Source: Lycium barbarum (Eukaryota > Streptophyta > Magnoliopsida > Solanales > Solanaceae). Taken from it: a stretch of DNA of 64,000 bases. The first letter of the stretch is position 1. Every line of letters starts with the position of its first letter. The stretch is from positions 43,484,950-43,548,949 of the forward strand of contig NC_083348.1 of assembly GCF_019175385.1 (NCBI RefSeq), written 5' to 3'. Below, in pieces: positions 12,301 to 23,390 of the stretch. The position numbers and the translations under genes were made by a program. Below the pieces are notes generated by a model that had not been told where the DNA came from, did not search any database, and saw only the letters and a list, made by a program, of their open reading frames with translations.

Positions 12301-13417
12301 GATACTTGAAACTACTTTTCTTCTGGATGGCCTGGGTACCAAGCCTCACTTCCACGCCAGCCTCCTGAGGTGCTTCACTGAACTTGCACTCCAAGTACTC
12401 TGTCTTGGTCCTACTCAATTTAAACCCTTTAGACTCCAGAGTATGTCTCAAATAGAAGAGTATATCTTAAAAAGTCTTCATATTGTGAATTTTCTTTCAA
12501 TTCTTAGATTAGTTACCAGCTTCCTTGTGTTTGACTTGTGGTGGTTGGGGGAACCATTACGGATATTATTATCGTTTCATTAGTGTATTTAAATAAGCCC
12601 TCCATCTCTCATTGTTCATACTTATTATCGATAGATATTAAAGGATTTAGAATGTGAAGCGGCTAAGTTGCGCAGATTCTTCACTTTCGTTGCCGCACCC
12701 GTGTCAGATTCTCCAAAAATGCACTACTTTTGGAGTATCCGACACGCATCCGACGATATTTTTGAAGAGTCCGTGCAACATATTGGGAAGGCATGAGTGC
12801 ACTTTATCTAGAGTCTTTACTAATTGGTTAGTGGATAGTCCGTGACTCTCGTGATGAATTATTAGTTCGTTGACTAATGTCATTTTCAGTACTATTTTAT
12901 TTCCATTGCTGTTCTAGCGCTGACGTATAGAGGATGTGAAACTTATAGATGCGTCACTAACATTGGAGAAATATGTTTTACGGCTTCATTTTGTTTTCTT
13001 TGAGTTTGAGAACATGGAATTGCTTCTCAATGGTTTTTGCCTGGTAACCACTTTGTAATTAATTCAGTTAACTGGTGCAAGGAGCGAGAAAACTGCCATT
13101 CGTGCAATGGCCTGTAATAAATCTTATATCATCATGTTTCTAAGGCGGCCCAAGCTTAATAGTAGACTTATGGACTATAGGATGGTAGGGTCTTGTCAGG
13201 TACTTGATGAATCACCACTACACAATCAAAATTAATCTCAACCGTCCCCCACTCCGCCTCTTTTGCGTCTTTTGCCATGCTATTTATGTCTCTACCTTAT
13301 GTAGTCAATCCCTTTTAACTTTTTATTTTTGCTCTTTCTGCAGGGACTAAGAAGAAAAATTTAAATAAAGCACAAGATCCTGGGACTTCGATGAACAATT
13401 TCTTTGCAGAATTATGA
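6330..13417 (+). CDS. WDR55: WDR55-like WD40-repeat protein (355 aa, 15 exons)
   Basis: Exons by GT-AG splicing: 6330-6433, 6975-7007, 7137-7201, 7554-7641, 7754-7826, 8742-8848, 9673-9715, 9819-9875, 10076-10152, 10236-10284, 10415-10461, 10558-10631, 10845-10900, 11010-11130, 13344-13417. They sum to 1068 nt with phase kept at every junction and one stop. The protein opens [19 protein letters not shown] and closes MNNFFAEL, as in plant WDR55 (Arabidopsis At2g34260 family, recognised from memory). Seven-bladed propeller repeats occupy about residues 10-296. VWDTR at 122-126 is a WDxR motif, the DDB1-binding signature of CUL4-DDB1 substrate receptors (DCAFs). An acidic stretch (about 303-325) precedes a Lys-rich tail. 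In Arabidopsis this protein contacts DDB1A and is needed for gametophyte and embryo development; animal WDR55 is nucleolar and acts in rRNA processing. No disabling mutation is seen. Intron 14 (2.2 kb) carries a LINE. Confidence 0.93.
6599..6891. mobile_element. MITE in WDR55 intron 1
   Basis: An AT-rich ~290-bp element with degenerate inverted ends: TAGCCTTTGATAAGCTT on the left, and AAGCTTGGCTGAACAGGCTA on the right. The interior has repeated AAGCTT/AAAAGC and TTTGGCC/GGCCAAA-type motifs and fits the common Solanaceae 'GCCTGTTTGGCCAAGCTT' MITE pattern (recognised, not searched). No perfect target-site duplication is seen. It is non-coding and spliced out with the intron. Confidence 0.6.
7827..8741 (+). 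other. WDR55 intron 5, no internal gene supported
   Basis: A 915-bp intron between GTGACACG and the acceptor at 8740-8741. The segment 8040-8200 has slightly higher GC and short open frames, but with no recognisable motif, repeat boundary or splice logic, so nothing is annotated inside. Confidence 0.6.
11438..12447 (-). mobile_element. 5'-truncated RTE-type LINE in WDR55 intron 14
   Basis: A 1010-bp minus-strand insertion flanked by a perfect 15-bp target-site duplication TCAAATAGAAGAGTA (11423-11437 and 12448-12462). Its 3' end on the minus strand is a (TTG)n tail (the CAA repeats at 11438-11452) following a ~300-bp 3' UTR, which contains the TGGGATTTCACTGGG-type block and the GGTCTGCGTACACTCTACCC block common in Solanaceae. 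RTE elements end in short simple repeats rather than poly(A). Only the C-terminal reverse-transcriptase segment remains. It is antisense to WDR55, so its own 3'-processing signals should not truncate WDR55 transcripts. Confidence 0.92.
11750..12447 (-). pseudogene. RTE LINE reverse transcriptase, C-terminal fragment
   Basis: About 232 intact codons covering the region after the RT catalytic core: a FKYLGSIMQ motif near the start, then [32 protein letters not shown], and [17 protein letters not shown], ending RVEG-stop. These are the hallmark tail motifs of plant RTE-clade LINE proteins. The endonuclease and the RT palm with its catalytic Asp residues are absent because of 5' truncation, so the product cannot act alone. 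No internal stop is present, which suggests a fairly recent insertion. Confidence 0.88.
12463..13343 (+). other. Remainder of WDR55 intron 14
   Basis: Non-coding. At about 12655-12790 there is a GC-richer segment with a small inverted repeat (TCCAAAA...TTTTGGA at 12712-12740) and TATCCGACACGCATCCGACG. The phrase looks like a dispersed Solanaceae repeat, but no second copy, ends or duplication are seen here, so it is not classified. The intron ends at the acceptor TTTCTGCAG (13343). Confidence 0.4.
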
Positions 13418-13572
13418 TTTGATGTTTCATTGGTCTTGGAAGGGAAGAGTCATGGCTATTCAAACGAAAAATAGTTCATCAGTCCTTTCGTTCTGAGTGC
13501 TTCCTGGGTTGCTGTCACATGAACTAACGACTAAGGAAAGAAAACTGGTATACGTTAAAAAATGATCCCCCA

Positions 13573-13573
<1 letters not shown>

Positions 13574-13614
<41 letters not shown>

Positions 13615-13626
13615 ACACACACACAC
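13574..13626. repeat. Poly-C (41) followed by (AC)6
   Basis: An uninterrupted run of 41 C at 13574-13614 passes directly into ACACACACACAC to 13626. It starts 157 bp after the WDR55 stop codon and is therefore probably in, or just beyond, the 3' UTR. Its length is likely to vary between individuals and to be affected by sequencing error. Confidence 0.95.
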
Positions 13627-14227
13627 CGTGACACAGGGTTTAGGAAGCTGATTAATTTGATGCTTTTCGAGGAGTGTATTATACAAGTATTTGGAGGCTC
13701 CATGGGTTAGCTTTCATTTATTTCTTCGAGGGATATTGGCGAATCAAATTTCGATTCTGGTGATAAGCTCGTGTAATATTGGTGCATCGATTATTGGAAG
13801 ATTATCCATATTTCATAGTCATGTAATGGAATCTTAATTTTCGTGTAAAATGATTTCCTATTGACCAATTCCTGTGTAAAAATGGTTTCTATCTATTAAC
13901 CTCTGCATTTGTCTGTTGGCATCAGAGGATGAGAGATGCTACTTAGGTACCCAGGTTCAAAGAATTTTCTGCCATGACCCAATAGAGTGATATATGGTAC
14001 CAGCAGAAACAGCTTAAAGTGCAATAAAAATAAATGAAGACATTCATCTTAAACAGAGACAATATATTCTAACTCCTAATGAATGAGACTAGATAGGCTC
14101 AGGGCAGCATATTTACCTTTGCTTGAGTTTTCTTCATTTTTCAGTGATTTTATATTTGTAGCTTTATAATGATCTCTGTCGTTAGTTACAGTGGTTTGAT
14201 CACCTTTGATTCTGAGTAACTGTTTTA
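13627..14227 (+). other. WDR55 3' flank, no other gene seen
   Basis: Unique-looking AT-rich sequence downstream of WDR55. AATAAAAATAAA at about 14023-14034 and other A-rich motifs could serve as polyadenylation signals, but the actual cleavage site cannot be fixed from sequence. No second coding region is supported. Confidence 0.5.
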
Positions 14228-14478
14228 CTCTCTCCGGTTCAAAAAGTATGTCCACTTAGCCTTTATTTTTTGGTTAAAAAAGTCTCACTTATCAAATTAA
14301 GAAAGAATTAATTTAACTTTGTCAGTTTGCTCCTATTAAGTGTTAAGTGATTAAGTTTTAATATCTATTTAATTAGGGATATTTTAGTTAAATTATCTAT
14401 TTTTTTAAAAAAATTAGTTTTTTTTTTAAAAGAGATATGTAAATGATTAAGTGGACAATCCTTTTTGTACTGATGGAG
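14228..14478. mobile_element. Stowaway-like (Tc1/mariner) MITE
   Basis: A 251-bp element flanked by TA on both sides (14226-14227, 14479-14480). Left end CTCTCTCCGGTTCAAAAAG and right end CTTTTTGTACTGATGGAG form an inverted repeat with the CTCCNTCCG...AAAAAG pattern, followed by GTCCACTTAGCC on the left and GTGGACAATCC inverted on the right. It is internally AT-rich and non-coding. Confidence 0.88.
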
Positions 14479-14915
14479 TACTTCCAAACATTCAGACTAA
14501 CTTGTGGTTTCAGGCATTCCAACAATTAGATAAGAGTAGGATAGGCTGCAACTTTAGTCCTCATGACATGTGAAATTGCTCAAAGATCAAGGAATTGTTT
14601 CATTTTTGGTCAGTTCTCAACGTACTTGGAGATTCTACCCATATGTCCATGCTTTTTTTGGAAGTGGTAGACACGAGTCTATTTTTAATTGGAGAAAGGA
14701 TTGCTAGCTGTTTCTTCTTTTCTAAGTATTACAGTAATGGATTTCTCAATTATAAAAGAAGGAAAATGATCTCGAGCAATTTCATCCATTGTTAGGCGCT
14801 TGCCCGTTGGTGATGCAATTTGGATAGTGTTCTATGTCCAACAATTCAAGCTTTTAGATGAGGTCGTCCCGCAATTCAAGAGATTTGCGTAGAATTAATA
14901 TGGCTTGAATCGTTC
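14479..14915. other. Intergenic, nothing recognised
   Basis: AT-rich single-copy-looking DNA with a 66-codon open frame (14595-14795) that lacks any recognised motif. No gene or repeat boundary is supported. Confidence 0.5.
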
Positions 14916-15007
14916 GGGGTTGTTTGGTAGCTGGTTAGAGTTATGTAGGTGTTAGTAACATAGATTAGATATGAGATAATTTATGTATTATTTTATGCGA
15001 AAACTAG

Positions 15008-16011
15008 TTAAATTGTCTGCACTTCGCATGGTTATGAAAAATACTTAGCAACAATCTTTTATAAATTTAGTTAACATAAAAGATGTGTGTGTATAATACT
15101 TAATTCTATATATCGACGAATCAAAAACATAAATGCTTTTATTAAAAGTAGAGCTTTGAGAAATTTATTTTCATCGTTACACTTTCTTTATAAAAGAAAA
15201 GAGGAATTTTATTTGTACTTTTAAATCTCTACATATATTTAATATACATTGATACATGTATACAGTTAGTTGGCTTCATCTAGTAACCCTCCTGTTTTAC
15301 TACATTTTTCTTATATTTGAAAAAAATAATAATCATGAAACGAAAACTAAAGAAACTAACTAAAAATATAATAATAACATAAGTTGAATTATATTTTCTA
15401 CCAACTCAACATCTCTGAGATACTTTTTTTCATACGAAATAACTATCCACAGTTAGAGCGCTAGCATCAATTCCCTCAGCAACCTCCTCAACATCTTTCC
15501 AGCCAATAAGCTAATTAAGAAGAAGCAAAATTTTTGTGAGCTTCTTTTTCTTTTTCTCTACGAGAGAAGGGATTGTAAACCAAATAAAATAAGCCTTCAA
15601 CACTTACATTTTGTAAGTGAAATAATGACCAAGTGAAAAAACTCAATGGATTCTGGGTCGCTCTAGTGATCCTGTTGGGGAAAGAAACAAAAGGAACACT
15701 TATATCATCAAAACCCTATTGCTCACCAACAAAAAAACAAATCAAAAGTAGAAAAGAAAATTACTCCACAACAAAGTGAACTACAAATCACAAACACTGA
15801 AGGAAGAAAAAACTAAGTGAATCACACAATGACGGTGGGTACCTACCTCGCTTTCATCCACATAGCTAATTTGATTCGAAGTTACAAGGATTAAAGACAA
15901 AAATTTCAGTTTTTCAAATGAATATCACATTCAATATATATTAAAATCACAAAAAAATGGAGTCGGGAATTAAAGAAGAGTAATTAAAATGAATTAAGAA
16001 AGGAGAAGGCA
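15008..16011. other. Helitron-like body, left part; no gene
   Basis: AT-rich non-coding DNA between the CTAG terminus and the Copia TSD. No open frame of note and no internal repeat identified. Confidence 0.5.
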
Positions 16012-16016
16012 CGATT

Positions 16017-16424
16017 TGTTGGATTATATCAAGATATGTACAAGATTTATGTACCTGTTAATGCAGCGGAGTAGAAATCTCAACCCAGAAAATTGCTCCA
16101 AAGTCCACTTTGAATTTCTTGGAAACAAAGCAGAAATTACCACAAACTAAATGTCTTTTTGTGTTAATGTGGTGGAAGAAAAGAAAACTTCTTTTTCTTT
16201 CTCTCTTTCTCTGTCCTCTGTGTTTTTTTCCAAAAAGACCAAAATTTTCTCTATTTGAGGCACAATCAAATAGCAGTTGTTAGAATAAAAACTACCCTGC
16301 CCTTCCACTACACTTACATGTAGTAACTTCCTTTGAGAAGTTATTTTATCTGATCTTCTTTAAAATCGGGTTGGGTCTACCCACATGGAGACCCATGACC
16401 CAGACCCAAAAGGAAAAATCAACA
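16017..16424 (-). repeat. Copia 3' LTR
   Basis: On the plus strand it runs TGTTGGATTATATC...AAAATCAACA. It matches the LTR at 23391-23810 at most positions, with several substitutions and small indels. In element orientation this is the 3' LTR because the primer-binding site sits beside the other copy. Confidence 0.93.
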
Positions 16425-17393
16425 TCTCCTACTTCGCTCATGGTGGGCTAGACCCAAACCATTATCCTGCTAATAACACATACAATTCATACAGACAAAT
16501 AGTTTGTGCGACCTGCGAGCATCATGAGCTATACAAGAGCTCTACATAGGAATTCAATCACATAGGGAAAGAATTCACTATAAATACAAGGATCATTTTA
16601 CTCGCAATACCCCAGACATCATTAGCCACTCCAATAGCTAGTTACCCGATCCCTCATCCTTGAAAGAGGTGAACTCGAGTTCATGTTTAACTTTATATCC
16701 ACTATTACACTTGACACCCTTATGGTAAGTGTAATGGCCGACCTATGAATACAAGTTTAATTGTCTTCCCTTTCTACTCGAATCTATTTGTTCCAAATCA
16801 ACTTCTTTCCTAGACATGCACTGCATTGCTGAATCACTCATGGCTATTAGTAACATGCTAAATAGCAACACTGATTGAAACTTCAAGAAACAGTCAAAGG
16901 TCAAAGATTATTCCATTGCAAAGTTAATGTAACTTTGCAATGTCTCACACAATGAAGAAGCAGGGATCCATTCTTCCATTAAGACACGTCGCTTAGCACA
17001 CGTGGTATAAAACACATGCTACAGTGTTCTTACCTTATAGTGGCGCGTGTGTCTCATTCATTTACTCATTCAACACCGTACAGATCTTGATCTAGACACC
17101 TCCGGATGTCTAACACGAGCTTCTCTCTTCAATGATCCTCAAATCCATCTTCTTAGAGAAACTCATATCTGGCTTACAAAACAAGTCATAACATGATAGT
17201 GGAACTCATCTCTTTTCTTTACTCGACGTAAGAGGCGATTACTCGTGTGAGAGCCAATCTCGCAACTTGTTCGACACACTTTATCAATAAAATTATATCA
17301 TCACATGCATATAAGATATGAACACAAATTCAAGAGTCGAATATTGATGAAAATATTATAACAACCAAGTCATTTTACAATACAGAAATATAA

Positions 17394-20300
17394 TTATGTT
17401 TTATGCAAACCTAGAGCCATAACATGTTTCTCAAACAGGTCTCTAGATATTGCCTTTGTAAAAGGATCAGCTATCATTTCTCGCGTAGGTATGTATTGCA
17501 AAGTTACTTCTCCACTTGCTATCGTGTCTCTTACAAAGTTATACTTGATGTCATTATGTTTGGTTTTGCTGTGATACTTAGGATCCTTTGTGTATGAAAT
17601 AGTCGTTTGACTATCACAATGTAAAATCATTGATCCATCAGAATTCTTTGCTACGTCCAAATGCTCAAAGAATCTTTTAACCAAACAACTTCTTGTACTG
17701 CAGATGCACAAGCCATGAACTCAGCCTTCATAGTTAAAAGAGTCGTGCAAGTCTGTTTCTTACTTTTCCATGAAATAGCACCACCATTAAGTAAGAAAGC
17801 ATAGCCGTATGTCAATTTTCTATTAGTCCGGTCACCACCCCAATCACCATCTGTACACCCTTTCAAGTGTAAATCGTTTCCACTATAACATAGTAAATAA
17901 TCAACAGTTCCTTTCAGGTATCGGAAGATCCTCTTCAGAGCTTTCCAATGATCTCTTTCAGGACTAGACTGATACCTGCTAACAAGACCTACGACATAAT
18001 AAATATTCGGACGAGTACACATCATAGCATACATCAAACTCCTGACAACACTTGAATATGGAACTCGAGATATGTCTTCTTTTTCTTTTTTCAGTCTCTA
18101 GACACATTTTAAGGCTTAAAGTCTCACCTCTTGCTATAGGAGTATCCATGGGTTTGCAGCTATTCATTCGGAAGCGTTCCAAAATTTTCTTTATATAAGT
18201 TTCTTGAGATAGACTCAAAACTTTCTTGGAAAGATCTCTTTGGATCTTAACACCCAATATATAGTCTGCTTCACCCATGTCTTTTATGTCAAATGACTTT
18301 GAAAGCCATGACTTGATAGTTTTGACATACTCCAAATTATTTTCGGCTAATAAAATATCATCCACCTAAAAGGAAATAATTACAAACATTCCATTGGACT
18401 TCTTCACATAGATGCAATGGTATTCATCGATCATGGTGAAATAACCTCTTTGTTAAATATCAAACACCACTACCTTGAAGACTGCTTCAGGCCATAAATA
18501 GATCTTTTTAATTTGCAAACTTTCTTTTCTTGGCCTTTAACTATGAAACCTACATGTTGTTTCATGTATATTTCCTCGTTTAGTTATCCATTGAGAAAAG
18601 ATGTCTTCCTATCAATTTGGTGTAATTCTAGATCCAAACGTGCAACAATAGCCAAAAGTAACCGAATTGAGGTAAACTTCACAACTAGTGAAAAGGTTTC
18701 CTCATAATCTATTCCAGCTTGTTATGTAAAACCTTTTGCGACCAATCGTGCCTTGTATCTTTCTATTGACCCGTCTGCTTTGCATTTAACTTTGAGAACC
18801 CATTTGTTCCCAATAGTTCTATGCCCAGAAGGAAGGTCAACCAGATTCTAGATTTTGTTGGTTCTCATGGACTCCAATTCTTCATTCATTGCTTTCATCC
18901 ATTCATCTTTTCCAGGGCTTGCCAAAGCCTCAGTAATAGAATTAGGCTCATCTAATTCTATAAGAGATACCAAGAAAACGTAATCCTCAATCTCGCATGA
19001 TTGTTTAGGTATACCTTTTCTAGTACTCTTACGCAGTTGAAGTTTTGATTCCTCAATAGGATTTTGGGATTCAAAACTCCTGCTTGGATCAGGAACCGAT
19101 CCTTGATCTATTTGACTATCAAACATGTCTGAAGATATTGTTTGATCATCTGAATTCAATATTTCATAAATAGGCTCTCCTTCCTTTATTTTGCCTTTTT
19201 TGGGAAAATCATTTTCTAAAAATGTGACATCTCATGATTCAATTTCAGTTATACTTCGATGTTCTAATTCACCAATGAACACATACCTTTTGGAGTGTTC
19301 TGAGTATCTTATAAAGATACATTTCTTCCCTTTTGGACTCAGTTTTCCAAACTTACCAAAATGATCTTTTACATATGCAGCGCAACCCCAAGGTCGTAGA
19401 TCATACATGTTTGATTTATGACCAGTCCATTGCTCATAGGGAGTGGAGGTAATTGATTTAGAAGACACTTTAATTATTATGTAGGCTGCAGTTAATAACA
19501 CATCTCCCCAGAAGGAGATAGGTAAATTGGCATGCGCCATCATGGATCTTGTCATGTCCAATAATGTTCTATTTCTCCTTTCTGCTACACCATTCTGTTG
19601 AGGTGTGTAAGGAGTAGTTAACTATCTGGTAATGCCTCTTTCATTACATAATTCTTCAAACTATTTGGTTAATAGTCACGACCTCTATCGGTTCTTAAAG
19701 TCTTTATACTTTTATCTAATTGATTCTCAACTTCATTCATATATCTTCTAAAGCATTCAAGTGCTTCAGATTTGTGAGAAATCAAATAGACATAATTGAA
19801 GTGCGTGAAATCATCAATAAACATAATGAAATACATAGCACTAGACCTTTCCCTCACATTCATTGGACCGCATATATCAGAATAGATTAATTGCAATGGG
19901 GAATCTGCTCTCTTAGCCTTCCCAAATGGTTTACGTGTAATCTTTCCGGCAAGACAATTTTCATAAGTTGGCATTTCGATTTTGGAGAAAGGACCTAGAT
20001 GCCCTTCTTTTGCCAATCTATTCATCCGGTCTTGCCCTATGTGACATAATCTTGCATGCCATGTAATAACATCAACATCACTATTACTAAAATAACATGT
20101 CATTACACAACGGTCAACATAATAGTCATAAGTTGAAGGATTAAAATCTAAAACGATAAAACCATCATAATGAAGTCCAAAACCATAAAAACATTGTCTT
20201 GAGTAATTCTAACACCATTGCGACTAAAGTTTAAATCGAAACCAAGATCTAGAAGAACAGACACATATACTAAGTTACGTCAGATCTCTGGAGCATATAG

Positions 20301-20569
20301 GACGACATGCAACATCAAAGAACGGCCACCACGCAAGTCCATTTTGCAAGTCCCTATCCCTTTGACTTCAAGCTTTGCATTATTTCCTACATATATCCAC
20401 CTTGATCCAGGTGATACTCGAAGAAACTCCACAAACACTTCTCGATCACGACCCATATGGTCGGTGACCCCTGAGTCTACAATCCATACAGGATAACATT
20501 AAGTTAGTAAAACAGTGCTAGAAACATATGTAGCACTCAGAGAAGCGTTTTGAAATGCTACCTTTTTTG
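17394..20569 (-). pseudogene. Copia pol (protease-integrase-RT-RNase H), disrupted
   Basis: Reading from 20569 downward: protease motif WIVDSGVTDHM (about 20454-20486; DSGV in place of the more usual DSGA); GAG-pre-integrase region WHARLCHIGQDRMNRLAKEG (about 20055) with one of the paired cysteines replaced (YENC); integrase core with IYSDICGPM, FIDDFTHF and LRTDRG (19669-19930), then PQQNGVAERRNRT-type sequence; RT with [15 protein letters not shown] and VDDILLAENN (about 18345); and RNase H-like end with KQTCTTLLTMKAEFMA and HNDIKYNFVRD, terminating at 17394. At least ten in-frame stops plus frameshifts (near 18055 and 17690) break it. The Tyr of the catalytic YVDD box is itself a TAG stop. 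Confidence 0.92.
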
Positions 20570-21401
20570 GCTGGGGACACCAATGAGCAAAATGCACTAG
20601 AAGACGGCAGTTGTAGCATTTCATCTTACTCTTGTCTTTCTTCTTGAAAAATCATTTTCCCTTCTTGGTATTTGTCTTGTTCCTTTTCTTGGAGGGTCCT
20701 TCTCCGGTCTCCTTACCCTTTCTGTCATTTTTCCAATTCTTCTTGCATTTGAAGCCTGAAGACTTTGTGTCACTGGATTCTTCCACATAGACATTAGACA
20801 TAGTTTTAGCAGCACCAAGCCGCTCGTCTTCAAGCTCGACATGACGGGCAACATCAGAAAAAGCTTTGATGCTATCATTATGGGTTAAGTTAACCTTCAA
20901 ATGTTCCTAGCTATTGGGAAGAGACCGGATCACTGCCCGAACCTGTTGCTCATCTGATAGAACATGACCAACACTTTTAAGTTGAGAAATCATGTTAGAC
21001 ATCACCCTAAGGCGTTGCTTGACATTGTGATCATGATGTTTCTTGTAAGTGTCAAATTTGATAGTCAGCTGTCTAAGGCGGGTCACAATGGTACCCTCAT
21101 AAGTCTCTCGTAAGTGTGTCCACATAGCATGAGCAGTAGGGTATTCTTCACATTCGTGAATGAGATTATCAACAACAAAACTCACAATAATTCCACGTGC
21201 AATAGAATCTTTCTTTTTCCACGCATTGTAAGTTTCCAGATCTCTTCTGTGTTGGGCAGTGTTACTCTCTTCTGGGTGAACCAAAACATGGTTAATACCT
21301 TCCAGAGCATCTTAATCTTCCTGTACATATCACATTTTACGATTCCAGATGTCGTAATTCTCACCCTTGTTTAAATCAACAATGATGCTCTTAGATGCCA
21401 T
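20570..21401 (-). pseudogene. Copia gag, disrupted
   Basis: The start ATG at 21399-21401 begins MASKSIIVDLNKGENYDIW, the typical Copia gag opening. Stops follow within 25 codons, and others come later. The retained middle segment (20907-21284) has the UBN2-type capsid region with AMWTHLRETYEG and QLTIKFDTYKKH. A CCHC zinc knuckle CYNCRLLVHFAHWC with correct CX2CX4HX4C spacing lies at about 20578-20619, though the usual Gly after the second Cys is missing. Confidence 0.9.
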
Positions 21402-23377
21402 ATCTGTTGATTGAGACAATTACGCAAGTTTTTACTCATCAATATTTACTCTTAAAATAAAAGCATGTGATATACACATTCAAACAAATCAATTTTCATA
21501 AAGGTTTCACATCTAGTGTAAAATCGAAAGATCACAAAAGTTTCCAATCATCATCTACGAACTAAATGTTTAACCAAAATTAAAATCATTTCTTAATGTG
21601 TATTTAATTATATTCATGACTAGAATCACACAGATTCTTTTAGTCTTATCCCCTTACAACATTCTGTTATACATATCAATTAACAATAAATAAATAAATA
21701 AATAAATAACTATTCATATGCATAAGTAACAGAAGAGATAAACAAACATATGTTCACAAAAGGAATTTGCACAATTAAAGGTCATATACTACTTGTCCAT
21801 GGCTTTCTTCTCATTACGTGGGTGACTAGGATCTAAAATACTTTTAGCCACGTATTTAGCCAATTTATCTATGGGAAAAAGTCTAGAAAGTTGAGATTTA
21901 GGAACTATCAGACTCAATATAGATATAGAATAAGTCTTTAGTAGCCAAGATTTCTTAATCTTAGTTGTTATTTCCTTTTCCTCCCACTTGGATTCAAGTT
22001 CCATAGTGTATATTTGGACCAAACTTGTGATAAATATCAGCCAACTGACCCTTTCAATAATCTGGTAAAGATTGCTCCAATATTCCCAAGGCATCCCAAC
22101 TTGAAACAATTTTAAAATGTTGAAACATTAGTTCTGACAACTTCCTCCCAAAAAGACAAAGATGACTTGGTATAAATACAGATGCGTCCATTTTGAATTT
22201 TTGATAGTCTACAAATTTTCTTTCTCCTTACGTTCACACCACTCTATACTCCTTAAAGATATTTTGTATTGTCCTTGGGACATTCTTGATGACTTCAGAC
22301 TCAGAGTCTGAATCATTACTAAATATAGTCCTTCGATGATGCAATCTTCTACGTTGTCCTGTTGCTCGACTTTTACCACCACTCCCACTTGGAGGATTTC
22401 AAGCATGTCCCCATCCAGTCATGTTTGAAATGGGAACAAGGAAACAAAATGGTTGTTACCATTCAATGTGACAACATATGCCACAATTAGACGTAGAAGA
22501 CAAAAAAAATGTATGAGGGACATTTTCTAATTTATTTAAGGAATTGCGTCATTTACTGTTTTCAATTTTAAAAAAAAAAAACCTCAATGATGCAACACCA
22601 TGGTTGTTCACGTAGGGAGAACATTATACAAAATCAATTTAAAAAAAATTGTTCACTTCTCACATAACAGAAGTAACACAAATTTTTAACAAGTTTAACA
22701 TGGTATAACTCTTATAGGTAGAGTAGTAAATTAAGCAATTAAATATTCTCAATGCATATCTTTGAGAACCATCAATTTCATAGCAAATAATGACAAACAA
22801 TACTTGCTTTTTGACTCATGTATAAAGAAAATATTTTTTTAAATAAAATATAAATTGGTACAGTCTTCACATGATTTTGCTGACATACATCATAATTGTA
22901 CCAAACCATTTTTGACTAGTAAATATAACTCATGTGATTCTTTTCTTTTATATATATAATATATCCTTTACAAAGTAAGCCATCTGACACATGGCTAGGA
23001 TAAAAGAAAGCCATAATTTAAATAGTCATGTAGAGATTGTACTTTTTCCTAAAGAACTGTGTACTTTTCCTTCTTTATATATAAATTTAGAAGAAGAATT
23101 TTTTTTTATTTAGTTTCTCTCTTCTCCATTTTTTCTATTCTAAGCTTCAACTGTTACTTGTCTTCTCAACAAAAAAGAAGAAAATGGTCAAGTTTGTGAA
23201 AAAATACAATCAATTCTAATTTTTATCTGTTAAGAAAAAAATTTCATTTTAACGAAGAGAAAAAAAAAAAATTCTCTGGTCAGAAAAAAATAACAGAGAG
23301 TTTCAATGGCAGTATGCTTCAAGAAAATCAGTGTTAGACTCGGAAACAATAACACATACTTGGAAACAATAACACAT
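21402..23377 (-). other. Long Copia leader with degenerate unidentified coding-like segment
   Basis: About 2 kb separates the primer-binding site from gag, far longer than the 100-300 nt common in plant Copia elements. The half near gag (about 21790-22420) reads on the minus strand as a protein-like sequence split across frames, including SGSGGKSRATG and NDSDSESEV, then a Leu/Ile-rich segment. I do not recognise the family. The rest is AT-rich with T/A tracts. It may be a captured host fragment or another inserted repeat. Confidence 0.5.
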
Positions 23378-23389
23378 GCTCTGATACCA
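23378..23389 (-). other. Copia primer-binding site (tRNA-iMet)
   Basis: GCTCTGATACCA on the plus strand is the complement of TGGTATCAGAGC and lies 1 bp from the right LTR, fixing the element's minus orientation. Confidence 0.92.
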
Positions 23390-23390
23390 A

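Noticed and set aside
11799..12583. Plus-strand frames of up to 110 codons
   Set aside because: Antisense to the RTE LINE reverse-transcriptase fragment, which is the clearly recognisable frame.
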